A stretch of 60,000 nt of DNA from Polytrichum commune (taxonomy: Eukaryota; Streptophyta; Polytrichopsida; Polytrichales; Polytrichaceae): positions 23,334,527 through 23,394,526 of the forward strand of contig OX485808.1 of NCBI GenBank assembly GCA_950295325.1, read 5' to 3'. Shown here piece by piece: positions 1 through 11,420 of the stretch. A program made the position numbers and the translations under genes. The notes under the pieces were generated by a model. The model was not told where the DNA came from and searched no databases. It worked only from the letters and a program-made list of their open reading frames with translations. Position 1 is the first letter of the stretch, and every line of letters starts with the position of its first letter.

Positions 1-356
1 TAATTGGTTTTGCCCGCCAAATTATGCAGCTCAAACTTTAAGCCAATCACATCAAAAGTCAAGTGATTTTGATACATTTTTTTAACTTTTGTTATTTTTT
101 GAGGGAAGATCTTTGTAAAATGATTTTGGTGGAGACCAAGGATAAAGCTCCACATTCCAGCCGCACGTATGTGGTTTAAAACTAACACCAAAAAAAATCT
201 CTTGTATACAAACACAAAGTAAAGTTTCTACTTCACACTTTACAGTACACCTTCGATTCAACCTCAAATCCTGTGCCTTTAGGGAATAAACATAGATCGG
301 ACTACGTGTTTAGAATATGATAACCATTCTAGGTCCATTAATCACCATGGTGGGGG

Positions 357-551
357 ATGGGGGAAAGGCTATATGACCAGTTCACGAGCACGAGATTCTT
401 CAACTTGAATAGTACATTTGTATGCGCTCCTAAAATCACGAGGAAAGGGCTACATCCTCAAGTTGGATTTGATTGCTTACCATTTCGTACTAATCGTGTG
501 TTCCATATCCTAGGAGAAGTGGGCAAGTTGGAAAAGAAAGTAACCATTTAA
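357..551 (+). repeat. Dispersed repeat, copy 1 (family R1)
   Basis: ATGACCAGTTCACGAGCAC and the closing GAGAAGTGGGCAAGTTGGAA / AAGAAAGTAACC recur in recognisable form at about 23325-23490 and 54560-54730. The three copies align end to end but are too diverged to suggest recent activity. Confidence 0.6.
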
Positions 552-894
552 GACTCAACTACCCACCATCCATAAGATCTAAGAGAGGAGAGGGGGGGGG
601 GTCCAAATTCGAGGGGGATGTCGGCCCGGGAAAAGGCCCTCGGGTGATTCCCGTGACTCAATATTCTTATTCCCGGGCTATAATTGGGCATTCGCCGGCG
701 GGGGGGTGGGGGGGGGGAAGTAAAAGTAAAAGGTAAAGTGATCAATTTAGGTTCCGGTGGGAATTGTCCCCATGATGTTTTTGGGAGAACATATATTCTC
801 TTTGGGGATTTGGTTCTTTCATGAACACGTGGTCTCCATGCCTACATTTGTGCCTACCTAGTTGTCAATCGATTCCCATTCCTTGTGTTCCATT

Positions 895-934
895 TCCCTT
901 GCCTTGCCTTGCCTTGCCTTGCCTTGCCTTGCCT
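895..934 (+). repeat. (CCTTG)n microsatellite
   Basis: There are seven units of a TTGCC/CCTTG pentamer. The same pentamer recurs at 25553-25575 and, inverted, at about 29755-29790. Confidence 0.95.
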
Positions 935-1462
935 TTATTCCACCTCCAAGCGGACTCGGATTAAAAATCTATTTGTGTTTGTCCAGCTTCAGACACGCGA
1001 TTAATCGGGTGTAACTTTACCCACCAATGTTTCTCGACCAATAAATAAATAAATAAAATAAAATTTTAATTGAACGGAAGAAAACCGTCACTTTTAATAT
1101 CCGTATCAGCACACAACACTCGTATTGAAAACGTTATATCTTTCTTTCTTTGGAGGGAAGTAGTTATAGAATCGCTCCAAAGTCAACCCCAACCCAATTT
1201 CATCGTTCGATTCATTCACTACGGGCAAGGTGGATGGATAGAATACATACATGTATAGGAATATGAACATCTACAAATTTGAGGTGGATGTTAATAAATG
1301 TCAATTTGAACTTACGTGAATCGTTATTAGAGTAGTTGTAGTTGGGGCGAAAGAACCCGTACACTGGTTTCTTGTTGATAGGGTTGCCGTCATTCAACAA
1401 GGAGTTGGTGTATGGTTCGTTCGCCCTCCCTGACAACTTCCCATTGTAAAAGCTATATTGAC

Positions 1463-1660
1463 TGTCCCAATTAGTTTGTGTTACTATGTGGAGTTACACA
1501 ATGTTGTAACTCTTTGATGATAATGTAACGTCTTACCAAGAAAAGTTATTTTTATTGTTTAATGTCCTATTGAACTTTCATGAGTAAACGTTGAACTCTT
1601 GAGTAAGACACTATTGCACTACGTAACTCCAAATACTAACACGCACTAAAATTGGGATCA
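1463..1660. mobile_element. MITE, family 1 (TIR element)
   Basis: The left end TCCCAATTAGTTTGTGTTAC is matched by the complement of the right end, ATACTAACACGCACTAAAAT followed by TGGGATCA. The interior has no coding capacity. Confidence 0.75.
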
Positions 1661-1666
1661 TCAATG

Positions 1667-1690
1667 ATATATATATATATATATATATAT
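1667..1690. repeat. (AT)n microsatellite
   Basis: This is a 24-bp pure AT run just after the family 1 MITE. Confidence 0.95.
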
Positions 1691-1979
1691 CAATTTCAAA
1701 AAAGTTGAATATCAAGTCTTCATACTCAAATTTTGAGTGAATTTGTTTTTCATTCGAACTATGATTGTTTTTATCATCCCAATGTAAATTCATTATCAGT
1801 TAGCGAACTTCATATCATAGACTTGCCATTGACACAAACTAGTGGCCAATTCAATCCCAATCCATAAAGGTACCAAAGTATGTCATCTTTTTTCTCTAAC
1901 AACGAGGCACGTCTTGTATTGGAATGGCCTCTTTATAATACATTGAAACGAGGTTTCCTTCCATGTTTCAAGACTGTAA

Positions 1980-2525
1980 ACACCCCTTAATCCAGTTCAT
2001 GTGAAAGGGACCGGTCAAGGGTGGCGGTGAAAAGGAAAAGGGAGAGGGGGGGGGGGCAAACTTCCACTCGGTGGGAGAGGTTGCCCATACAAAGCACCTC
2101 ATTGGCACACCAAATATCAACAAATTCGGTCTCAAGAATGGTGTGACTCTTTGCACTTCTAAACTCAACAAATTTGGCTCCTATGAGCCATGCCAACACG
2201 GATGGTATCCTTCCAAGCCCTACAATAGAATTGAAAATCATTTAGTTCATCCAAGGAGAAGGTCATCATGCACCTAGTGCACCACATTTACCACATAATG
2301 GCACCTCTAAGCATATCCCAAACGCACTTTTCACATTTGAGATTAACTTGGTGTCTAGTGCCATTCTAATACCGGGGGCGATGTCATTAGAAATATCTTT
2401 CCTATAGATGTTTTCCAAAGGCAACCCTAGTATCACCATAAATTTTCCAAAGCCCTTTTTGAGAGTTCTACAATAGATGAAGCAACCCTCAAGAGTCTCT
2501 ACAATGCCAAATATGCACATCATTC
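1980..2525 (-). other. Coding-like fragments of unknown origin
   Basis: Two minus-strand frames, 2523-2266 and 2241-1987, have protein-like composition (SNVKSAFGICLEVPLCGKCG; AKFVEFRSAKSHTILETEF) but no domain I know. They may be pieces of one decayed transposon or host gene separated by a frameshift. Confidence 0.25.
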
Positions 2526-2995
2526 ATGGTGTTTAGTGTCACGCCTGCTGATTGCCAATTTTATTTTCATGTGTCAACATAAAGGAACTTCTAAAAAGTG
2601 AAATAGCATATCTACATTATGACATTTAGAGTAGAACATTGGGATACGTTAGATGATAGTCTTGTGTTTTGGTATGCAAGGGGAAGATATTCTTGAGTAT
2701 ACCAATGGAAAGTGTCATGTTTTACATTTCAATATGCAAGAGGAAAATATTCTTGAGCACACTATTGGCAAATGGCATTTGTGTACACTATTGTTAACTT
2801 GTAGACCATTGTGGAACATAGACATCCCCTCATAACACTATTGAACATACTTTTGCCATATATTAATAAGTGCACTTGAACACCGAGTGTCATGCGATGA
2901 CACTTATGATGAAGTTTTTAATCATCAATGTTACCTAGCATAGGCCTCAAAGTAGGGTAAGCGACACTATTATGCATGTGACACTAAATACCATA
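2525..2995. mobile_element. TIR element, family 4 (about 470 bp)
   Basis: Ends CATGGTGTTTAGTGTCACGC and GTGACACTAAATACCAT are inverted repeats. The interior contains an imperfect internal duplication (ATGCAAGGGGAAGATATTCT and ATGCAAGAGGAAAATATTCT, about 70 bp apart). A second copy lies at 38727-39222. Confidence 0.75.
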
Positions 2996-2999
2996 AACA

Positions 3000-4340
3000 A
3001 TGTAGTGCATTTGCCACCATGACCTGAGCAAAAACACTCTATGAGCATGATCGCACGTCGTACACCAAACACAAACAGGGAGGGGTGCTAAATCAGGTAA
3101 CGTTACTCTAGAGGGAGTAGCCTCGTTGAATGTCCCACAAGTTCACTTTATACAAGCTTCATAAATCACGGGGGGGCATGATCAAAACTAATATCTCACA
3201 ATACACAAGGCTTTACACATAGACAATCGAAGCTAAGATTCTATTTGGTCAAAGATTGTGAGATATGTATAGTCGACTCTTTTACGAAGAAGTTCAAACT
3301 TGGACTACAATTCACCCAAGTTTTTTTCTCCAACCGGGAGGCCATTCTAGACCCCACCAACAACACAATATTGTTGCGACCAATTGGTGGAGCATCTATC
3401 TTTGAGTTGAGTTGTCTTTGAGTTGTTGGCTCTATCTGTGGGACAAAGACTATGCATCAACTTCTCTACTTCAAGAGTAAAATTCCTAACCACTTTGCGT
3501 TCACACTTGGATGTTACTTGTTCCTAGTATTTTTGATCTAATTTATTTAATGTGGATGTTAACTATAGTTATATATATATAATTAAATATAGTTGCTCCA
3601 TGAGATGTGTTGAAAAAAAATCTAGTTAACTATAGTTATTTTGGCGGTTATTAATTAATTATTTTAAAAAAATTAGGTGATAAATGAGAAGCTTTAGTCC
3701 TTGACCCACATTTGAGAAGAAGGTGCAGAACATCCAAGAAAGGTTCACTTAAAGCTATAGTAAATAATCATGGATTGACATGAGCAAAGTGGACAACTAC
3801 AGTTGGAGTCTTTCATAGTAAAAAATAGAGCCTCATGGTTCTACCGTTCTCTCGTTTTCCCTCGCTCTCTTGTAGATAAGGCCTTTGGGAAATCTTACTC
3901 AAGAGCTTTATCTTTAGCGCGAAGGCCAATGGCATAAGCAAGCCTAATGTTGAAGTCCCAAAACATGGCCAACTTTGTCCCACTTCCATGCATTCGCATC
4001 CCAACTAAGGTTCTTGGACGGGACCCAAGTACCATCGAATGGTGTCGCTACTGTTCCAGATAACCTCCTCCAGATCACGGGCCAAGTTGACCTTAGTTCT
4101 TGAGGTCTCTAGCTAGCTAACCCCACCCTTAAGGATGTCAACATAACATTACACAGCCTATAGGATGAGCTCCTTTTCCTAAAAAGGAAAGACCCTGGCC
4201 CTTTCCCTACTAAAACGGGAAGTCGAATGTTATTATTTGGCCATGAATCATGGCCGGAGATTTTTGGTCCCATTGGTCATGGATATGCAATTGGGCCCCT
4301 CACATCATGCATACATACATACATACACTACACTACACTA
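3000..4340. other. Intergenic, no gene seen
   Basis: AT-rich with scattered stops in all frames. It holds a short AACTATAGTTA-rich segment (3560-3640) whose theme recurs at 23640-23790. Confidence 0.6.
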
Positions 4341-4342
4341 CA

Positions 4343-4572
4343 CTACACTAAATGTGATATTTAGTGTGACTTACTATTTGGAATTACGCAGTGCTATAAT
4401 TGTCTATTGTGCATCTCATTCTTTACCAATCATGCTCGAATTGGTTGTTTGGACACTATTGTTTGAACATTAACATCTTTACTTGGTTTTAAAATGTACA
4501 TTAATAGTAAAAAGATAGAGGAACATGTAACTCCGAACAGTAAGTCTCACTGAATATCATGTTTAGTGCAGT
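4343..4572. mobile_element. MITE, family 2
   Basis: ACACTAAATGTGATATTTAG followed by TGTGACTTACTATTTGG is mirrored at the right by CAGTAAGTCTCACTGAATAT and CATGTTTAGTGCAGT. An ACTAC-type microsatellite abuts the left end. Confidence 0.7.
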
Positions 4573-6304
4573 TGTGGCATACACTGGACACTGACTCAGT
4601 GACATAACGTTCAAGAAAGTATGTATGGAAAAACATGTAATGAATTTTTCATTAACGATTGTCGATGATACTTGGAATCTCTATTTAAGATTGACTCGGG
4701 ATCGTGGACCTTGATGTAGGAGTTATCCTAGCTACAAATAATAATATATGGATTTTACATAGTAATCAACATTTTCACCCCACTCCCTTGTCAATAAACA
4801 ATTACGCAGTCCATACCACTCACAATCCACTCCCCAAAAATGTATAATATTATTGTAGAACCCATGGATGTTTACTAGTAAGGGGAAGAAGAAAAAAACA
4901 ATGTCAAAAGACCTCAACTTTGTCAAGTGAGCTCAAATTAGGATGAATCAACAACAAACCTAGAGTGGACATAGTATTGTTATTTTGAGCTTATGCTATT
5001 ATTATGGAGATATCCTAATTTGGGTTCTTTAGGACTAATTTTGATGTGTCAAGTAGAATACAAAAAACATAAACCTTTGGGTTACATATAATTATAAGTC
5101 TTCTATATTGGATGAATGAGAAATATGCTCATATGCAACAATTCCCTTCCTCCATGAATAAGAGGTCCGCTCATATGCGATAACTCATTGTCACATGCTT
5201 CCATGAAACTACTTAACAAAATCAAACCACATGCCAAGAGCAAGCCCATCCTTTTGGTCTTCATAGTTAGGGGCCTATTGACTATTAGCCACAAATAGTC
5301 ACATACTTAACAATGCAAGTAAACAAATGATTGGGAAGGGGAATAATCACATGCGACCTAAAAAGGCCCATGTTTCTCTTGTTATGTGAGTCTAAGATGC
5401 AAGTTATCATTTAGAACTAAAGTTGCTCAATTCTATTAAAGTGGAAGTTGAGTTTCGTTTACTTATCATACTATTGCATGGGAGGGGCATGAATTTATTT
5501 TCCGTGGTCAAAACCATCTCCTGGCTGTAGACAAAATACACCGCTTCGTCATGTATAGTAACTAGATAAATATGAATAGATAGAGATATATGCTTGTTTT
5601 GGTAAGAGAAGCCCGGGGTAGGCCCAATTGTTGGTTCTCATTCACATTGTGAACAATGCTTTATTGTAAGCTATGTACCATTCATGTTGTGAAGGTGGCC
5701 CAACTTAAATGGAACATTATGCTCCCAAAATTCTTGACCCTAGGGTGCAACACCCTAGTGTAGACTACTGCTAAACTTCCCCCCTTTAATGTTTGAATTT
5801 CTTCAATTGTATCAATAAAGTCTTCAAGATTCTTCCAATATTCTTGGTAACTTTCATTCCAAGCTTTCTACTAATGAGGACATTTTTCCTAGTAAGAGAA
5901 CCGAACAATGACCAAACTTACTCGTGTGGTAGTGTGAGCCCAAAATGGTGCCCACAATTATTCTTATCATTATTTTCTGTTGGGTTTGGGTTTTTTAAAT
6001 TCATTGTGCAATTAAAAAAGCATTAAAAAGAGTGAAGTGTGATGTGGGTTTATGTTTTGAGCTTGGGCTCTTATGGTGTGTGTTGATGGGAGGGATTTAC
6101 GGGATTAGTCGAAGGAAGATTGAATTAGCTTGGTGGTGATTGAATTACGGACGCGGGGTTCAGTTTTTCATGTTTGAATTAGGACCCATGGGTGTTAGTG
6201 TTGGGGGGTGAGGTTAGTGGATAGGCTTTTGGTTAGACATTTTGAACTGGGAGATTACGGCTAAGGCAGGGGCAGTCGGGGAAGAGTGTGGTTGTTTTTT
6301 GTTG

Positions 6305-6469
6305 GACCTGAATGCGAAGAGGGAGCTCGGAGCTTGAAGCTCCTGGTTCGGCGACTAAGGACCTGAATGCAAAGAGGGAGCTCGGAGCTTGAAGCTCCTG
6401 GTTCGGCGATTAAGGACTTGAATGCGAAGAAGGAGCTCGGAGCTTGAAGATCCGGGTTGCGGGAACTGG
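6305..6469 (+). repeat. 55-bp tandem repeat, three copies
   Basis: Units begin at 6305, 6360 and 6415 with GACCTGAATGCGAAGAGGGA. Each of the first two contains GGAGCTTGAAGCTCC, a perfect palindrome with 7-bp arms around one base. The third unit is diverged at its end. No gene overlaps. Confidence 0.95.
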
Positions 6470-7704
6470 CACCTGAGAGTTGGGAAGGGCCTTGACCAGA
6501 AGGGGCATGGTTAGCTGGTAACCGGCAAGCACCGCCACCCGACCGGCACTGGATACCGGTGACGGGCAGGTCCCTGAGCCAACAACGTTAATTTGTGAAG
6601 TTAATGCCGAGACTGAGATGGGTTTAGGGTAGGGGGGGGGTAGGATTAGTAGTATATTAGGTGGTGGATTAGTTAATTAGACTAGAGGCAAGGGTTAAAC
6701 TAGTAATTTAGCTTATTAGTGAAATAGGGGGTTGCTAAGTGCAAAGTTATGATGTTAGGAAGGAGGTTTTAAGGGGAGAATTGGGTGTGAGTTTGGGATA
6801 GAGTGTGGAGAGAGGGTGAGGCTAGAGAAGAGCGTTTCTCAACGCTTGTACTCTTACCATGGAATAAATTGGTGTGCTAAGATTGATGTGGAGTGTGACG
6901 GAGCATAATGAGGTTGGAGAAATAGAGTTATGCAAGTAAGGAATGTGAGTACCATGCCCCCACCCGGACTAGGACGCATAAGGGTGGGTGGTTTGGCCTC
7001 ACAGGTAGCAGTTGTCAAACATACTATGTGAGTTGGGTCATTTCTCTTTTGGCTTTCAATTCATTGACACATATTATTTGTCTATGATTATATTCTATCT
7101 TATTTTAAGCAATGTCTTTGAACTTGATGTGGATTTATACATGAGAAGCATACCTATGATTGAAATGAAAAAAAAAATGTTGATATTCAAGTAGCATGTG
7201 AAATGTGAGCCAATGAACCTCAAGCTCATCGTTGTTTCCCATGAACGTCTTGACGTACTTTGCCTGCCTTTTGGGAGGTGGGCTCTTTGAGTAAAGGAGA
7301 AGAAGGGGATATCTAAGACAAATATAGTTGGTTTCATGGTATCCGGTGTTGTTGGGGGGGGGGGGTGTGTTTGTTTATTGTTTAGTTTTCTTTTGTTTAG
7401 AATACGATATGTGAGGTGTTTAATGACATTTTCATGCATGTTTTTTCATGAGGGTTTTGGTGTTAGATTTTGGGATGTTAAGTTTATTAAGCTTTTGTAT
7501 TGCACGCTCACATATGGCACTTCCAACTCCAACCATGATGGTTATGAGGGGGGTCACTTTTCCTTCATAGTTTCGTAGTGTGTCAATCAAGGGGTCGTAT
7601 TTGGTGTGTTTTTGTTGTACGGCTTGTTTCTTATATCTATCATTGCATTATGCAATTCTATGAACTGGAGCGTGTGGAACGCATAAGGTGTTATTGGCAT
7701 CTAG

Positions 7705-8192
7705 CTATTGTTTGGGGCTCTTATTATGCATAGCATGTATGGTCTTAGTTTTGTGAGGCATTGGCATGGAGGGTGGGCACAAGTGCACGTCAGTAACATG
7801 ATGGGGTCTCTTGTGGAGGTTGCTTGCGTTTATTAGTGTGGAGAACCGGTTGGCTTGTAGTGTTTGGCCTATAATTTGGAAAGCTTTGTTATGGCTGGCT
7901 ATCCTAAGGCCGTTGAGATATTGGTTCTCACATGTGGGCATTAGGTGGGGCCACGTGTCTCTTGTTTCAGGTTCATAGTGTGCAATTAGGGTTGGGGTGG
8001 GTGATAGGCCAAAATGTGCTTTTCTATGGTTACCCATATACTGGACATAGCTGAATACGAGGATTTGTGTGACTTGGGCGTCAAATATACATGGGGACTT
8101 CTCAAAATAGTTTGATGTTTTGTACTCAATTTGACTGTTTGGTAGCCATTTATGTACATATGGAAAATTGTTTTTGGCGGCAAGAGTTTCAC
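7705..8192 (-). pseudogene. C-terminal Cys/His segment of LINE B
   Basis: Two overlapping frames give YEPETRDTWPHLMPTC followed by GLRIASHNKAFQIIGQTLQ. The spacing WPH...C then RxxxHN resembles the zinc-binding tail found after the RT of several LINE groups. The expected paired cysteines at its start are not clear. It forms the 3' end of the element described above; the frames break at about 8000. Confidence 0.5.
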
Positions 8193-8777
8193 AATTATGG
8201 TGTTATTTGTTAATGAATGTGTGGAGGTCGGACAACTTGCTATCTAGTAGGGGGTGGTATGGGCAATGTGTATGTGGAGCACGGGGGTAGTTTGGTCTTT
8301 GTGTACTCCGTCATATGCCTTTTCATTGCTGGTGATTCCCATGTGTGCTTTGGACCTTGTGGATGGAGATTTTGTGTAGTGCCCAATAAATTTGGTATAC
8401 TATGGCCACTATGAGTAATTGGTATAGGTGGTAGTGTTGTGAAGATAGGTGTTGGACGTGGTTATTGACTAGGAAAACACTCTCTTGAGACTGTTCGTGA
8501 AAAGATGTGTATCAAGTCGGGTGTTTTGGACAATTTCTATGGCGATTAAGATGGCGTTGTGTTAAGCTTGGAGGACATTTTGGTATCCATGTAGTCTTTA
8601 TGATAATTGGGTGTTACTGTTGGGTTTGTAAATCCTTGCCCGGAGACGTTTCCTTCTACGTGGCCTTCAAAGATTTTGGACGGGGGGAGGGATGGATGAA
8701 AGAGCCATCGGGGGTCAAATGTTAAGGGGGTGAATGTGGTTGTATTGGATTGGGAGGGGTATTGTGGGGTTGCTTGA

Positions 8778-8794
8778 GGGGGGGGGGGGGGGGG
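8778..8794 (+). repeat. Poly-G tract, 17 G
   Basis: One of the longest pure G runs in the window, on the non-coding strand of LINE B. Comparable runs: 7354-7365, 9115-9129, 11783-11795, 39761-39773, 43257-43273, and C runs at 14886-14900, 19714-19728, 22143-22156, 24152-24168. Confidence 0.95.
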
Positions 8795-10499
8795 ATGTTT
8801 GGTTGTGTATGTAAAGGATGGATGTGAGGGATGGTTTTGTGTATTGGTAGTATTTTGACCATTATGGTGTCAGATTGTAATAGATGGTGTGGGGTGAAAT
8901 GTGGCTAGTGTGTGGATATCGGTGTGTTGGTTGAGAGGGAATTGTTGTGTTGACCAATTGTTCTTGGTTGACAGTTAGGATGGTTGTTGCGGTGGTTTAT
9001 TCTTTGGCAGCCATTTGCACCCAGTGTATTGCTCCATATTATTTGGAGGATTTAGCATGTCCTATACATTTGAATAGGGTGTCCCAATTATGGGATGAGT
9101 TGTATTGTGTGTGTGGGGGGGGGGGGGGGAGGGATAAGTAGTAGGAATGTGTAATTTTGAACGAATCAATGAGGATTTTGGTGATTTCAGGATTAAAGGT
9201 GTGGTGTTGGTTGGTAAGGTGTATCTTGTTATAGAGGTTATGTATCTTTGTGTGAGCCAAAGTACTTCTATTGCAAAATCTCGTGGTAGGGGTTGGAGGA
9301 ATTTTGTGAGGTGGGGTAGGTTATTGTGAGAGAAACAATTCCATAGCCAATGCATTCTTTTGGTGGGGATTATGGCCATGTGTCTTCCTTGTTGACCATA
9401 TATTTGTGAGTCCATGCCTTGGGTTTGTACGATCGACTTGTGTGAGTTGATGTCTTTGTCCAGGTTACAATTTTGGGTTGATAGTGTGAGGTTAGTTATT
9501 CATAGCAAAGGTCTTATGTATATAGGGTTTTTGGATCGAGTGTGGGTAAGACAACTTTTGTATGTATGGAGTGTTTCGCCTAGTGTGTGATGCTATTTGG
9601 ATTTGGATTAGGAATAGTAACTTGTAGTCTAGTAGAATGTTGTCGGGGTTGAGCAATTGTAATTCCTTCCACCATCAGGTTGCGGTGCCTTGTGGGGTTT
9701 TCCATTGTCATAGGTATTGCCTATGGAGAGGGTACATGCTCCCTGTTTATCTTTTATGGTGGAGGTTTTGGTGTTTATTATGTCATGAATTTTGGTTATG
9801 AGGGTGTGTAAGGGGAAAAAGAAATGCATGCTTGTTGGAGGGTTTCGTTGATGAGTTTGGGTGTGTGTTTGTATATGGTGCGGAATTCACATGGGGTGAG
9901 GATGGTTGTCGTGTTTTCATTTACATATAAGGGGGAGGGTTGTAATGCCATACATGTAAAGTTTGTTGAGGTATTGTTTACATTTATTCTTAGTTTCTAA
10001 TGGGAGGTTTGTGTATATTGGATTGGATTTCCATGCTTGCTCGAGGGAGGGGTCCTTGATGGGGAATGTGCGGTTGGCGGTGTTGGCGTGTATTTCGTAT
10101 TCATGCTCTAGTAGGAGTAATGTTATGGCTATGGGTGATCTTGTGCATGCTTGGTATTTGAGTTTGGGAAAGTGGTAGATTATGTTTAGATGGCATGGGT
10201 CATTGAATGCTTGTGGGAGTTGTTGGCCTATGCAGTTTACATAGTTTGGGAGGGAGGAGGTGTTATTTATGCCAAAGTCCTCGTTGGAGAGGTAGGTGAG
10301 GATGTTGGATGTATTTTGGGTATTTTACATATTTATTTGGTGAGCATGCTGAGTAGATTTTTGGTCTAGTTTCTTATTTTTTATTTTATTTTTTTATTTT
10401 ATAATGTCTGGTTTGGAGGGATTGCATAGTAGGGTTATGCAATTCCAAGTTTTATTACAATGTGTACAATTTTGATTCTTTGTTTGAGGTTGGCTGGTG

Positions 10500-11420
10500 A
10501 GGCTCATAGGAGTTTTCTTTATTTTTTTGGCTTTGTTGGTGGTGATTTTTTAGATTTTCCATTTGAGTGACAATACAAGGTGTATCCCTGGAAATATCTG
10601 TGGTTCATTTTGGGTGAGGGTGGGGAAGGTTTTTGTCTTATAAGTGATGTTTTGGGCTTGAATGTAGGCTTGGAAGGTGGTTGGGTTGAGTTTGGATTTG
10701 TTCGTACATCTAGTGATGGTGCATTTTGAGAGATTGAGGCCCATGTGGGACCATTATGCACATTTTTGGAGTTTGTGAATTTGTGGTTGTACTATTTGTA
10801 TGTCATTGGTGATTATTCCAAGGTCGTCTACATAGGCAATAGTGGTGCATGTGCTTGAGGAAGTTGTGAAGTGGTATCCTAGGTCATTTTGTTTTTCTAG
10901 CCATTGTATGGTGCCTCTACTTATTTGTATTGGTCATGTAGTGCCGATGTGGTTACTGGAAAATGATGTGGTTGAGTTGGCATATATGTTACGAACTAAT
11001 TCTATTCCGTCTTGAGGGAACCTTAGGTCTTCCACGAGGGTTGGTAGTCTTGCATGGTCAATAAACCCAAATGCATTTCAAAAGTCTATGTAGGTGAGGT
11101 ATATATCTTTGTTCGTAAATCTCACGTCTTTGAGAGTTGCTACGATCATTTGAATTTGCATTATAGTGTTGCATTGTGGTATGAAGCCTTCTTGGCTAAA
11201 GTGTGGTAGTCGATGTTCTTCGCCGTAGCTTGTACGAAGTGATGTTAGTGTGCCGGTGTAGAATTTGTATATTGTGTTAGCTTGTGCAATAGGTCTATAG
11301 TTTGTGAGGAGTAAGGGGTCATCCTTCTTGTGTAAGAGTATAGTCTTGTTGTGTTTCTAGAAGGTTGGGATTTCTTTATGTTTGTAGCATTGTTGGAAGA
11401 ATAGGAAGAACATATCTTGG
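10500..11420 (-). pseudogene. LINE reverse transcriptase core, inactivated
   Basis: In order on the minus strand: KTILLHKKDDPLLLTNYRPI (about 11350-11290, the conserved NYRPI block), HFSQEGFIPQCNTIMQIQ, KDIYLTYIDF-stop-NAFGFIDHARL (a stop replaces the lysine or equivalent in the DF(K)NAF motif), RGTIQ, then AYVDDLGII with the YVDD catalytic box at 10834-10823. After RGTIQ the frame passes directly to WLEKQNDLGYHF, so the usual GDTLSP block is missing through an in-frame deletion near 10905-10910. Further stops follow YVDD. These features identify the RT but exclude activity. Confidence 0.85.

Noticed and set aside
6305-6469. CRISPR-like array
   Set aside because: Contiguous 55-bp units without unique spacers.
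7095-7439. 114-codon minus-strand frame
   Set aside because: No domain, Pro/Thr run comes from a poly-G tract, and it lies in the skewed block where minus-strand frames are open by composition.
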